35,203 nucleotides of DNA, taken from positions 1 to 35,203 of the forward strand of contig NZ_QHLI01000027.1 of the NCBI RefSeq assembly GCF_006864425.1. Direction: 5' to 3'. Position numbers and translations under genes: made by a program. The notes under the pieces are model-generated. The model did not search any database, had not been told where the DNA came from, and saw only the letters and a list, made by a program, of their open reading frames with translations. This DNA is from Campylobacter troglodytis (GTDB lineage Bacteria; Campylobacterota; Campylobacteria; Campylobacterales; Campylobacteraceae). This document shows, piece by piece, positions 24,102 to 33,418 of this stretch (positions are counted from its first letter, which is position 1; every line of letters begins with the position of its first letter).

Positions 24102-25647
24102 TCATTTTTTATCATTTTTCACCCTTTTTATGAGTTTATGTTTTAGCAAGGCTTCAATGCTGTTTTCAAGCTCGTAAGCCTTAATCCCAAGCCTTGAAGC
24201 TATGTCGATGAGATCATTTTTGCCATCGCAAAAGGCGAGGACATCTATAAGTTCTTTTGCTGAAAATTTGCTCTTTGTTGTCGAAAGAGTAGGGTAAAGC
24301 CCCCTTTTGCCAAGATTTGGCTCGCAAATGATGGTGTTTTTATAAACAGCGTTAATTTCTAAATTGAAGATGAGTTCTTTAAGAGCGTTTAAGGTGTTGC
24401 TAAAACCAGCGACACTTACATAAGATAAATCGTCCAAGCTTGTATGATAGCGAGTTTTCACATAGTTTTCATCGCTAAAACAAGTTCTTTGTATGCTAAC
24501 AAGGGGTAAATTCACCAAGGGTGAGCAAAACTGCCTTTCATCACTACCTCTAAACTTAAAGTCCCAAGCCTTAAAATTTGGCTTATCTTTTAGTGTATGC
24601 AGGGCAACTTTATCAGCCAAGGTGTTAGCATTTGGACTGTGTAAGAGGGTGTAAGCATTATCATCAGCACAACAACTTAAGGCAAAGCCCGCTTTCACAC
24701 GCCTTTGCAAGTGCTTTAAATGCCGCCAAAGATAAACTATGCTGCCTATGGTTTCTGGTATAAAAATAAAGCGGTAGTCGTATCTGCGGTATTTGGGTAG
24801 GATTTTAAATGTGTCATTTGCTAAAATTTGTTTTGCAATCTGTTCTGTGGCTTTGGCATTTTTCTTTTCTAAAATTTGCCTTTTAATTTCGCCGTTTTGC
24901 TTTTTTAAATTTTGATTTTGGCTATCTTGGCTTTTTAAACCTTGCTTTTTAGAGTTGAGTTCCCCCCCCCCCTTGTAATAAGGCTTTGGCTAAAAATGTA
25001 GCCACCACAGGTCCGCTTAATTCATTGTTTGCCATAGATGGATGACAAAGATAGCTTGAAAATAAAATCTCGCCCTCGCTCTTTGTCGTAGCTGGTATGA
25101 CAAAGTCTGCATAGTTTAAAACGCCCTTTTCATCAAGGCTTGAGTCTATTACAACCTTATAAACTCCCTTTTTTAAGGCTTTTCTCTCATTGTGGGCTAT
25201 GCAAAAGCCCCACCGCCTTTTGTAGTAGCTTGTTACATAGGGAATGGCATTTGGCAAATGTTGAAGCGAGTATAAATGCTCTTGCAGCTCATCAAGGCTC
25301 AACTCTTGGCACACAGGCACAGAATAGCTCATTAAATGCAAATTATTTTTCTTAAAATCACAGATTTTCTCCCCACTTGGCGTGATGATGTAGGCATCCT
25401 TGCAGTTCCATTCACTTGGCACGACCCAGTCAAATACCCTTGTGCCGCTTTTAATGGAGTGCATTTTCATAATGCCACCAAGCTCGGCGTTTAAAAGCTC
25501 TAAACTCTGCCTAAAACCCTCGCCCGTAATGCTTCGACAAATGGGAAAAAGCCTTTCGCAAAGTGCAAACATAGCCTCGCCCTCATTTGAGCGTGCGTTG
25601 TTTGCCAAATTTGAGTCTTGTGAATTTGCGCTTAATTTTTTACTCAC
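24102..25647 (-). CDS. Cj1295-like DUF4910/DUF2172 peptidase-fold protein, OFF through a G11 tract
   Basis: The two halves of this gene lie in two frames joined at a G11 tract (24962-24972). The N-terminal half (25647-24949) has LFPICRSITGEGFRQSLELL and SYLCHPSMANNELSGP, a Zn-aminopeptidase-like block. At 11 G it ends QGGGGTQL and stops. With 10 or 13 G the frame reads GELNSKKQGL and goes on through KYRRYDYRFIFIPETIGSIV and AGFALSCCADDNAY to a winged-helix-like end at 24102. C. jejuni Cj1295 has the same organisation and a phase-variable G tract; it was linked to di-O-methylglyceric acid modification of flagellin pseudaminic acid. It starts two bases after pseC's stop. Confidence 0.88.
24962..24972 (-). 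repeat. G11 phase-variation tract
   Basis: Eleven C on the plus strand. The coding frame continues only if the G number is one more than a multiple of three, so 10 or 13 is ON and the present 11 is OFF. Confidence 0.9.
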
Positions 25648-25649
25648 AG

Positions 25650-26771
25650 TTACTCCGCCCTTTCAAGCAGCTCAAAGAGGGTGTTTTTTACAAAATTAGC
25701 ATCTTTTAGGCTCATTTCTTGATGACAAGGAATTGAAAGCTCTGCCTTGTAAAAATTATCTGCCTTTTCAAGATAAAAGTCCTTTAAATGTGGCATATTT
25801 TTGTAAAAAGAAAAGGCATAGCTTGGCTTATAATGCACTTGAGCGCCTATATTTTGCCTTAAAAGCTCCTCGAAGATAAACTCTTTTTTGCAGTAAAACT
25901 CAGGGTAAAGCAAGATAGGATAAAGATGGCGCGAGCTTTTTTTGTAAGGCTTTATGTTTATGGTTGAAAAATAAGGATTTTTAGCAAATTCTTTATCATA
26001 AAAGGCGGCTATTTGCTCCCTTTTTGCAAGCATATTATCAAGCTTTTTAAGCTGATTTATACCCAAAGCACAAGCTACATCGCTTAATCTATAATTATAG
26101 CCAAGCTCTGTGCTATCGCTATCCCATAGCCTTTTTTTAAAGATACCGTGGCTACGAAGGAGTTTTGCTCTTTCTATCAAGCCCTCATCATCGCTTAATA
26201 AGGCCCCACCCTCAAAGGTAGTAATAGGCTTTACAGGGTGAAAGGAAAAGACGGTTAAATTGGCGTGTGAGCCTACCTTTTGCCCTTTAAATTCAGCACC
26301 CAGTGCGTGGCTAGCATCATCTAAGAGGGGGATTTGATATTTTTGAGCCAAAGCTTTGATAGTGTCAATTTCTACGCTATTTCCTGCAAAATCAACCACC
26401 ACAATAGCTGCTAAATCATCGCTTTTTTGCTTTAATCTTGCTTCAAGCTTGTTTTCATCGATATTGCCATCATCTTTTATGTCAATAAATTCAACCGAAG
26501 CACCTGCCATCACCGCTGCATTTGCTGTGGCTATGAAGCTTATAGGACTTGTTAAAATCCTTTTATTTTTAACATTTAAGACAGAGTAGGCTAGATGTAA
26601 GGCAGAGGTAGCTGAATTTACAACGCAAGCTGCTTTTACTCCAACATACTCGCACAAGGCTTTCTCAAAGGCTTGCACCTTGTCCCCGCCGGTTAAAAAC
26701 TCATCTTTGAGTGCTGAAATGACGGCGTTTATATCGCTTTCATCTATATTTTGGTGTGAGTAGCTTAGCAT
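25650..26771 (-). CDS. pseC: UDP-4-amino-4,6-dideoxy-N-acetyl-beta-L-altrosamine transaminase PseC
   Basis: PseC is the PLP-dependent aminotransferase of pseudaminic acid synthesis; it aminates the 4-keto product of PseB using glutamate. The 373-residue protein matches C. jejuni PseC very closely: SYSHQNIDESDI, NSATSALHLAYS, DDASHALGAEF, FSFHPVKPITTFEGGAL (Lys181 binds PLP), KKRLWDSDSTELGYNYRLSD and KAELSIPCHQEM. I start it at ATG 26771, since the C. jejuni protein begins at the same MLxYSHQN; GTG codons three codons upstream overlap the AAAGGTGG ribosome site. The downstream gene begins two bases after its stop. Confidence 0.96.
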   Translation of the reverse strand: MLSYSHQNIDESDINAVISALKDEFLTGGDKVQAFEKALCEYVGVKAACVVNSATSALHLAYSVLNVKNKRILTSPISFIATANAAVMAGASVEFIDIKDDGNIDENKLEARLKQKSDDLAAIVVVDFAGNSVEIDTIKALAQKYQIPLLDDASHALGAEFKGQKVGSHANLTVFSFHPVKPITTFEGGALLSDDEGLIERAKLLRSHGIFKKRLWDSDSTELGYNYRLSDVACALGINQLKKLDNMLAKREQIAAFYDKEFAKNPYFSTINIKPYKKSSRHLYPILLYPEFYCKKEFIFEELLRQNIGAQVHYKPSYAFSFYKNMPHLKDFYLEKADNFYKAELSIPCHQEMSLKDANFVKNTLFELLERAE

Positions 26772-26856
26772 TTGCACCACCTTTCAAAATTGTGCTTTTC
26801 ATAAAATTGCCCTTTAAAATTTGCTTTGTTTTTTAAAATTTATTTTAAAAATTTGT

Positions 26857-27105
26857 AAAAAATTCACAAAATTCAGCGAATTTTCGCAAATTTAAAGCCA
26901 AAAAAATTCACAAAAATCGTCATTGCGAGCAAATCCGCAAGGATTTGCGTGGCAATCCATACTTTAAAAAAGCTATGACGTGATTTTTTTAGAAATGCCA
27001 AATAAATTCACGCCTTTTTAAAATAATTAAGGCTAACAGCAAGAAGACTGTGGATTGCCACGACTTGACTTCTCTCGCAATGACACGCTAGCGCAAAAAT
27101 TCACA
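26857..27105. repeat. 249-base direct repeat, copy 1
   Basis: The unit is repeated 327 bases further right (27184-27432) with only a few substitutions and no indels. Inside it, ATCGTCATTGCGAGC...GTGGCAATCCA on the left and TGGATTGCCACG...CTCGCAATGAC on the right are inverted relatives. The unit is therefore bounded by palindromic elements of a type found between genes in many bacteria. Confidence 0.85.
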
Positions 27106-27183
27106 CTTTTTGTGAATTTGTGGATTGCCACGCTCGTGCTACGCACTTCGCTCACGGTGACGAGTTATTTTTTAAAATTTGCC

Positions 27184-27432
27184 AAAAAATTCACAAAATT
27201 CAGCGAATTTTCGCAAATTTAAAACCAAAAAAATTCACAAAAATCGTCATTGCGAGCAAATCCGCAAGGATTTGCGTGGCAATCCATACTTTAAAAAAGC
27301 TATGACGTGATTTTTTTAGAAATGCCAAATAAATTCACGCCTTTTTAAAATAATTAAGGCTAACAGCAAGAAGACTGTGGATTGCCACGACTTGACTTCT
27401 CTCGCAATGACATGCTACCGCAAAAATTCACA
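27184..27432. repeat. 249-base direct repeat, copy 2
   Basis: This is the second copy of the unit at 26857-27105. Near-identity points to a recent duplication. Between the copies, at 27119-27165, lies a further TGGATTGCCACGCTCGTGC word with inverted CACTTCGCTCACGGTGACGA-like ends. Confidence 0.85.
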
Positions 27433-27541
27433 AAATTCAGCGAATTTTTTGAATTTTTATCATTTTAAAGCCAAAAAAATTCAAGCAAATTCCCCAAATT
27501 TTCTAAAAAATTCACTAAGTTTCACAAAATTCTCATCCATT

Positions 27542-28913
<1,372 letters not shown>

Positions 28914-29474
28914 TTATTTAAGAATTCTTGGCAGAGTTATGCCTTCTTGCCTTTGATATTTGCCCTTTTTGTCTGCGTAAGTCGTGTCGCAGGGTGTATC
29001 TCCTTGCAAAAACAAGACCTGGGCTATGCCCTCATTTGCGTAAATTTTAGCAGGAAGGGGGGTGGTGTTTGAGATTTCTATGGTGATGTGTCCTTCAAAA
29101 CCTGGCTCAAAGGGGGTTACATTGACTATTATGCCACATCTTGCATAAGTGCTTTTGCCAAGGCAAATGGCTAAAACATCATCTGGCATCTTAAAATACT
29201 CCACAGTGCGTGCCAAAGCAAAGGAATTTGCAGGCACTATGCAAACCTCACCCACAAAATCAACCACATTTTGCTCCACAAAATTTTTAGGATCAATGAC
29301 TGTTGAATTCACATTTGTAAAGATCTTAAACTCTTGCCCCACTCTTATATCATAGCCATAGCTTGAAAGCCCGTAACTTACAACGCCCTTGCCAATATTT
29401 GCCTCGCAAAATGGCTCTATCATCTTGTGCTTTGTAGCCATCTCGCGTATCCAGCTGTCTGCCTTTAAACCCAT
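28914..29474 (-). CDS. dcd: dCTP deaminase
   Basis: Dcd deaminates dCTP to dUTP for thymidylate synthesis. The 186-residue trimeric-type protein has [10 protein letters not shown] near 36-45, [10 protein letters not shown] (the KSxxAR active-site loop) near 106-115, and [12 protein letters not shown] with the catalytic Glu near 132. Size and motifs are standard. In C. jejuni dcd lies beside pseB, as here, so this is probably the conserved right border of the flagellin-glycan locus. It has AAAGGATAA as ribosome site. A TGCTAAAAT extended -10 box lies upstream at about 29500-29508. Confidence 0.95.
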   Translation of the reverse strand: MGLKADSWIREMATKHKMIEPFCEANIGKGVVSYGLSSYGYDIRVGQEFKIFTNVNSTVIDPKNFVEQNVVDFVGEVCIVPANSFALARTVEYFKMPDDVLAICLGKSTYARCGIIVNVTPFEPGFEGHITIEISNTTPLPAKIYANEGIAQVLFLQGDTPCDTTYADKKGKYQRQEGITLPRILK

Positions 29475-29499
29475 AATTTATCCTTTAAATAAAGCTAAT

Positions 29500-29508
29500 A
29501 TTTTAGCA
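29500..29508 (-). promoter_or_regulatory. extended -10 box of dcd
   Basis: On the minus strand TGCTAAAAT stands about 26 bases before the dcd start codon. It is the same word as in the divergent promoter at 29559-29567. Confidence 0.55.
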
Positions 29509-29558
29509 AAAAATTTAAGCAAAAATTCATTTTAATAGGCAAAATGCTTGATCTTATA

Positions 29559-29567
29559 TGCTAAAAT
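29559..29567 (+). promoter_or_regulatory. extended -10 box of the tautomerase-bcp-queH operon
   Basis: TGCTAAAAT on the plus strand lies 24 bases before the start codon. AAGGAG at 29581-29586 is the ribosome site. The identical words in the two divergent promoters suggest similar housekeeping expression. Confidence 0.6.
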
Positions 29568-29591
29568 TGACAAAAAATTTAAGGAGAAAAA

Positions 29592-29795
29592 ATGCCAATA
29601 GTTACAATAAAGCTTGTCAAGCCAGAACTTGAGGAAACTCAAAGAGAGGAGCTAATAGAAGATATAACCGAGCTTTTAAGCACGAAATATAAAAAAGCAA
29701 GGGAGAGGGTGGTTGTCATCATCGAGCCAATCGAAGCTTACAATGTAGGCTTTGCAGGAAAGACTGTTGAAAAGATAAAAAAGGAAGGAAAATGA
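29592..29795 (+). CDS. 4-oxalocrotonate tautomerase-family protein
   Basis: A 67-residue protein starting MPIVTIKLV, where Pro becomes residue 1 after Met removal and acts as the general base in this family. The chain has the beta-alpha-beta shape and usual length of 4-OT/DmpI subunits, which form hexamers. The natural substrate is unknown in Campylobacter, which lacks the catechol meta pathway, so a detoxifying role or unknown tautomerisation is likely. It overlaps bcp by four bases (ATGA). C. jejuni has the same order (Cj0270-Cj0271). Confidence 0.9.
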   Translation: MPIVTIKLVKPELEETQREELIEDITELLSTKYKKARERVVVIIEPIEAYNVGFAGKTVEKIKKEGK

Positions 29796-30250
29796 AAGAG
29801 TTAAAAGTAGGGGAGAAGGCACCTGAATTTAGCCTTTTAAATCAAGATGGGGTGCAAATTTCACTTAAAGACTTTGTTGGAAAGAGGGTGGTTTTGTATT
29901 TTTACCCAAAGGATGATACTCCGGGATGTACCATTGAGGCTAATGATTTTAGCGCACTTTATGAGAAATTTTTAGCTAAAAATGCTGTTGTTTTGGGGCT
30001 TAGTCCGGATGATGGCAAAAGCCACTGCAAATTCATAGAAAAATTTAAGCTAAAACACAGTCTTTTGTGCGATACAGAAAAGATCGCTGCGAAGGCTTAT
30101 GGGGCCTGGGGTATAAAGAAAAATTACGGCAAGGAGTATGAGGGCATACTTCGCAGTACCTTTGTGATAGATGAGAATGGCAAGATCGCACAAATTTATA
30201 CAAATGTAGTAGCCAAGGATCACGCAGCCAAGGTCTTAGAAAGCTTGTAG
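29792..30250 (+). CDS. bcp: peroxiredoxin Bcp
   Basis: A 152-residue cytosolic thiol peroxidase of the Bcp/PrxQ type that reduces hydroperoxides. DDTPGCTIEANDF near 41-53 contains the peroxidatic Cys46 in the T-x-x-C motif. PrxQ proteins often have a resolving Cys five residues later; here that place is Asn, so it is probably of the 1-Cys type or uses a Cys further on (SHCKF near 75-79). Arg in ILRSTFVI near 127-131 is the conserved catalytic Arg. Its ATG overlaps the tautomerase stop; the queH ATG follows its TAG directly. Confidence 0.94.
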   Translation: MKELKVGEKAPEFSLLNQDGVQISLKDFVGKRVVLYFYPKDDTPGCTIEANDFSALYEKFLAKNAVVLGLSPDDGKSHCKFIEKFKLKHSLLCDTEKIAAKAYGAWGIKKNYGKEYEGILRSTFVIDENGKIAQIYTNVVAKDHAAKVLESL

Positions 30251-31339
30251 ATGCTTGTTCATATTTGTTGCAGTGTGGATAGTCATTTTTTTATAAGTGA
30301 GCTTAAAAAGCTTTATCCAAAAGAAAGGTTGGTTGGCTTTTTTTATGATCCAAACATTCATCCTTATGCTGAATACGAGCTTCGCTACTTAGATGTAAAG
30401 AGAAGTTGCGATAAATTGGGTCTTAGTTTGCATAAGGGTGAATATGATTTTACTCTGTGGATGCAAGCTGTTCGAGGCTTAGAGGATGAGCCAGAAAGAG
30501 GGGCAAGATGTGAGAATTGCTTTGAAATGAGGCTTGAAGAGGCTGCTAAATTTGCCCTTAAAATAGGAGAAAAAAGCCTTACAACCACGCTTTTAACAAG
30601 TCCAAAGAAGGATTTTTCCCAGCTTGAAAATGCTCTAAGGGCACAGTGCTCGCCCTTTGGAGTTGAATTTATAGCCCCTGATTTTCGTAAAAATGGAGGC
30701 ACACAAAGGCAGTTTGAGTTGGCAAAGAAGGAAATGCTTTATCATCAAAATTACTGCGGCTGTCTTTATGCCCTTGCTAAGCAAAGACAAGGCAGAGGCT
30801 TTGTGGATGAGCTAATGAGCCCTCTTAGTCATCAGATCCTGCCAAATAGCATTGAGGAAAGAACAAAGCTTTTTAAAGAGTTGGGCAAGCTTGAAAAAAG
30901 GGGGCTTAAATTCAAGCTTGAAAGGGAGAAATTTTTAAACTACCGCCTTTTAAGTGCCAAGATCACAGCAGATAAAAAGCCAATAAAAGCCCACATAATG
31001 TTTTACTCTCATTTTAAGCTACAAAAAAGTGCTTTTACTGTGAATTTAAAGGATGGGCAAGGTGGGGTTTTAAAGATCTTAAAAGATGAGCTTGTTTTTT
31101 GGGATTTTGAGTATTTTAATGGCCTTGTTAGGCGTAAATTCAAAGACTTTAATGAGCTTTTAAAAAAGCCTTTAAGCGTGGAAAAGGAAATTAAACTTAG
31201 AACAAAGCATTTTGGTGCTTATAATCTTAGCCCCATTATCATTTGCGAGCGCTTACCTCAGGGCAAGATAGAAATTTTTGCAAAAAGTGAGATCTATTTT
31301 GACACCAGAGAAAGACTTGTTAAAGAAGCAAACGCTTAA
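30251..31339 (+). CDS. queH: epoxyqueuosine reductase QueH (DUF208) with a C-terminal extension
   Basis: QueH reduces epoxyqueuosine to queuosine in tRNA without cobalamin. The DUF208 domain fills residues 1-180: HICCSVDSHF at 4-13 (Cys pair 6-7), CENCFEMRLEEAAK near 86-99, TTTLLTSPKKDF and NYCGCLYA near 170-177; the cysteines are the proposed iron-sulfur and active-site ligands. Stand-alone QueH proteins end soon after this; here another roughly 180 residues follow (about 185-362) without a domain I recognise. In C. jejuni the matching gene is Cj0272. It is the last gene of the operon. Confidence 0.88.
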   Translation: MLVHICCSVDSHFFISELKKLYPKERLVGFFYDPNIHPYAEYELRYLDVKRSCDKLGLSLHKGEYDFTLWMQAVRGLEDEPERGARCENCFEMRLEEAAKFALKIGEKSLTTTLLTSPKKDFSQLENALRAQCSPFGVEFIAPDFRKNGGTQRQFELAKKEMLYHQNYCGCLYALAKQRQGRGFVDELMSPLSHQILPNSIEERTKLFKELGKLEKRGLKFKLEREKFLNYRLLSAKITADKKPIKAHIMFYSHFKLQKSAFTVNLKDGQGGVLKILKDELVFWDFEYFNGLVRRKFKDFNELLKKPLSVEKEIKLRTKHFGAYNLSPIIICERLPQGKIEIFAKSEIYFDTRERLVKEANA

Positions 31340-31402
31340 ATTTGAGCTAAAATTAGATTAAATTTAACAAGATTTCCCCTTATCAATTTGGCTCAAAATA
31401 CT

Positions 31403-32214
31403 CTAATAGGATTTTCCCTTATCAATTTTAATAAATTTTGATGAGAATTTTGTCCCAAATTGTTCGTCTTAATTTAGTTTCTTTTAAGTGAAGTATAAAA
31501 TTGTCTTTTTTTATCCAACGAAATTTATCAAGTCTAAACTTTGCAAATTTCTAATACGCAGTTGCGAGTGAAGTGCAGTAAAAAAATTCACAATTTCGTT
31601 GATATGGTTTCGTCCATTTGCAAACTCGTTTTTGTTATGTTTTACAAAATCTTGTGCCTTTGCACCTTCTTGCAAAGTTGCGAGTGTAACGAAGCAAAAA
31701 ATCCACCAAACCATCATAGGCTTTGTAGTTCTTCTGAAATTGTGATATTTTTTACATCTGCAAAATCCCTTATAATAAGTAATAACTCTTTGGCAGAGCA
31801 AGTGTTTGAGCGTATAAACTCGTGCGATTGCGTTTTAGCAAGCCTTTTACTACGCAGTTACAAGAGGGGTAACGAAGTAAAAACACAGATGTTTTCTTGT
31901 CAGCCCCACGCCCACGCTTGCCACGCACTCTTTTAGCTCCTTCTGCTTGCAGTTACGAGTGTAACGAAGCAAAAAATAACTCTCATCAACTTCGATTTCA
32001 CTACTCATTTTAGAGACTGTCTCGCATTCTTTGGTTATCAAAATGCAGATTTCTTTGAAAATTTTACACGAGCTTTGTTATGAAATTTGACAAAGCCCAG
32101 AGTATTTTATCTTTAAATCAATTCTTGCAAAGTGAGGATACGGCGAAGTAAAAAATGCTTCAAAATTCCTTAAATTTCTTTTGAGAAATTTACAAATGGA
32201 TCTTTGTTTTTCAT
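31403..32214 (-). pseudogene. decayed IS1595/ISXO2-type transposase, copy B
   Basis: Minus-strand fragments in several frames rebuild an ISXO2-like transposase: MKNKDPFVNFSKEI at the start, then EIEVDESYF with the catalytic-type acid, a KRGRGAD-like stretch, YDGLVDF, HNKNEFANGRNHINEIVNF, and NFILHLKET before the end. In the family, the DESYF and HINGIENFW words belong to the DDE domain. It shares with copy A the same early frameshift (KEI-stop) and four inserts at the same places; it has a fifth insert after the HINxIxNF word that copy A lacks. Terminal repeats are not visible on either side. Confidence 0.8.
31551..32155 (-). repeat. five mini-inserts inside transposase relic B
   Basis: Inserts lie at about 31551-31586, 31669-31701, 31848-31883, 31942-31976 and 32123-32155. 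In transposase orientation the best copies read TTGCTTCGTTACACTCG followed by (C/T)AACT and a GCAAG end. GTTAC and GTAAC pair across an ACTC loop, with CTT/AAG pairing further out. Each follows a Phe codon or T-run at TTTT before GG or a similar place. Measured between the rebuilt codons, lengths are about 31, 32 and 36 bases, so most break the frame. Confidence 0.65.
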
Positions 32215-32807
32215 AGGACTTAGCTTAAAAATCCTTTGGTTTAAGTTTAATTGAGCCTAGTTAATAAATATAACTTGTTTGAATTTTTGCTTGCAAGAAT
32301 TTAGCCTTAAAATTTATTTTAAGCCTTTTTAAATTAAAAAGCCTTTTATGTCCTTCTTTGTGAATTTTTAATTCTTGTTACTGTTTAATTTTGGTCAAAT
32401 TCAACTTTAAAAGTTTTAAATTTCTATTTTTTGAAAAGCTTTGAAAGGGCATTTAAAAAGTATTGAAAGGGCATTCAAAAGGCATTGACAAGGCGTTAAA
32501 GTGGTTTTTTAGCTTGCTAGCATAAAACAGTTTTGTTTTTGGCTTTTATAAGCATTAAAACTGTTTTTCTTTTAGCTTTCTTTAAGCACTAAAGCTTTCT
32601 TGCCTTTAGTTTCCTAGTCCAAGCACTTAAAATGTCTTGCTTTTAATTTCTTAAGCATTAAAACAGTCTTGTTTTTAGCCTTAATTATAAAACCGTCTTG
32701 TTTGCAACTGTCTAGCCTTGAAAAATTTGCATTCTAAGCTCGATAATCTTCTTTAAATTTGAAAGCAGATTAAGAGTGGGCATAGCTTTAAATTCAAAAG
32801 CACCGAG

Positions 32808-32868
32808 TTTAAATTTATACTGTAAATTTATACTTTAAATTTATACTTTAAATTTATACTTTAAATTC
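32808..32868. repeat. 13-base tandem repeat
   Basis: TTTAAATTTATAC is repeated four times (the second copy with one change), followed by a partial unit. It lies outside genes, about 550 bases before the porin. Confidence 0.8.
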
Positions 32869-33377
32869 AAAAACACCCATTCTAAATTCATATTTTGAAT
32901 TCATAGTTTTAAATTCAGCCTAAATGTAAAAAGTTGCTTTAAATTCAAAAGACGGTGTGGAATTTGGCGACTTTTTTAAATTCAAGCGACAGTGTGAAAT
33001 TTAGCTCAGTTCAAAAAAGCTCTTTTAAATTCAAAAGACAGTTTAAATTTAAACAACGATGTAAAATTTAGCCTAGTTCAAAAAACAGTTTAAAATCAGC
33101 CTAAATTCAAAAAAACAGTTTAAAATTCAGCCTCAAAGCAAAACTCCCTAGTTTCAAGCTTAAAAAATTCACACCCCTAGCAATTAAATTCATCTTAAAA
33201 TTCAAGGTCTCAATCACTCAAAGCTATACTCAAATTTTAACTTACATTCAAATGCCTTTAAATTCAAAATCTTAACCACTCAAAGCCACTCTAAAATTTT
33301 TTAACTTAAATTCAAAGGACCTTAAATTCAAGGCAATTTAAATTTCAAAATGTTTTCAAAATGTTTTCGTCTCCTCT

Positions 33378-33383
33378 TATACT
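33378..33383 (+). promoter_or_regulatory. possible -10 box of the porin gene
   Basis: TATACT stands 35 bases before the ATG at 33419. GGAAAGG just before the start is the ribosome site. Confidence 0.5.
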
Positions 33384-33418
33384 TTCCTCGTTTAAAATCA
33401 AAAAGGAAAGGAAAAACA

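Larger units (their letters stand above)
26772..27541. other. intergenic region between pseC and pseB
   Basis: This 770-base gap contains no gene. The two short plus-strand frames at 27120-27305 and 27377-27619 come from repeats. It is filled with two direct copies of a 249-base unit, a third partial palindromic word (27119-27165) and many AAATTCAC words. Confidence 0.7.
31340..33418. other. 2-kb gene-free region upstream of the porin
   Basis: It holds the decayed transposase B (31403-32214) and then 1.2 kb of very AT-rich sequence. The latter contains degenerate units such as AAACTGTCTTGTTTTTAGCC (32500-32720), a 13-base tandem repeat (32808-32868) and many TTAAATTCAAAA-like words (32930-33330). 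I found no gene, RNA or clear regulatory site in 32215-33370. Confidence 0.6.

Noticed and set aside
23813-24115. A 100-codon frame between the ligase and the Cj1295-like gene
   Set aside because: Low-complexity Lys/Phe/Asn repeat sequence from AAATTCAC words; it overlaps the ends of both real genes.
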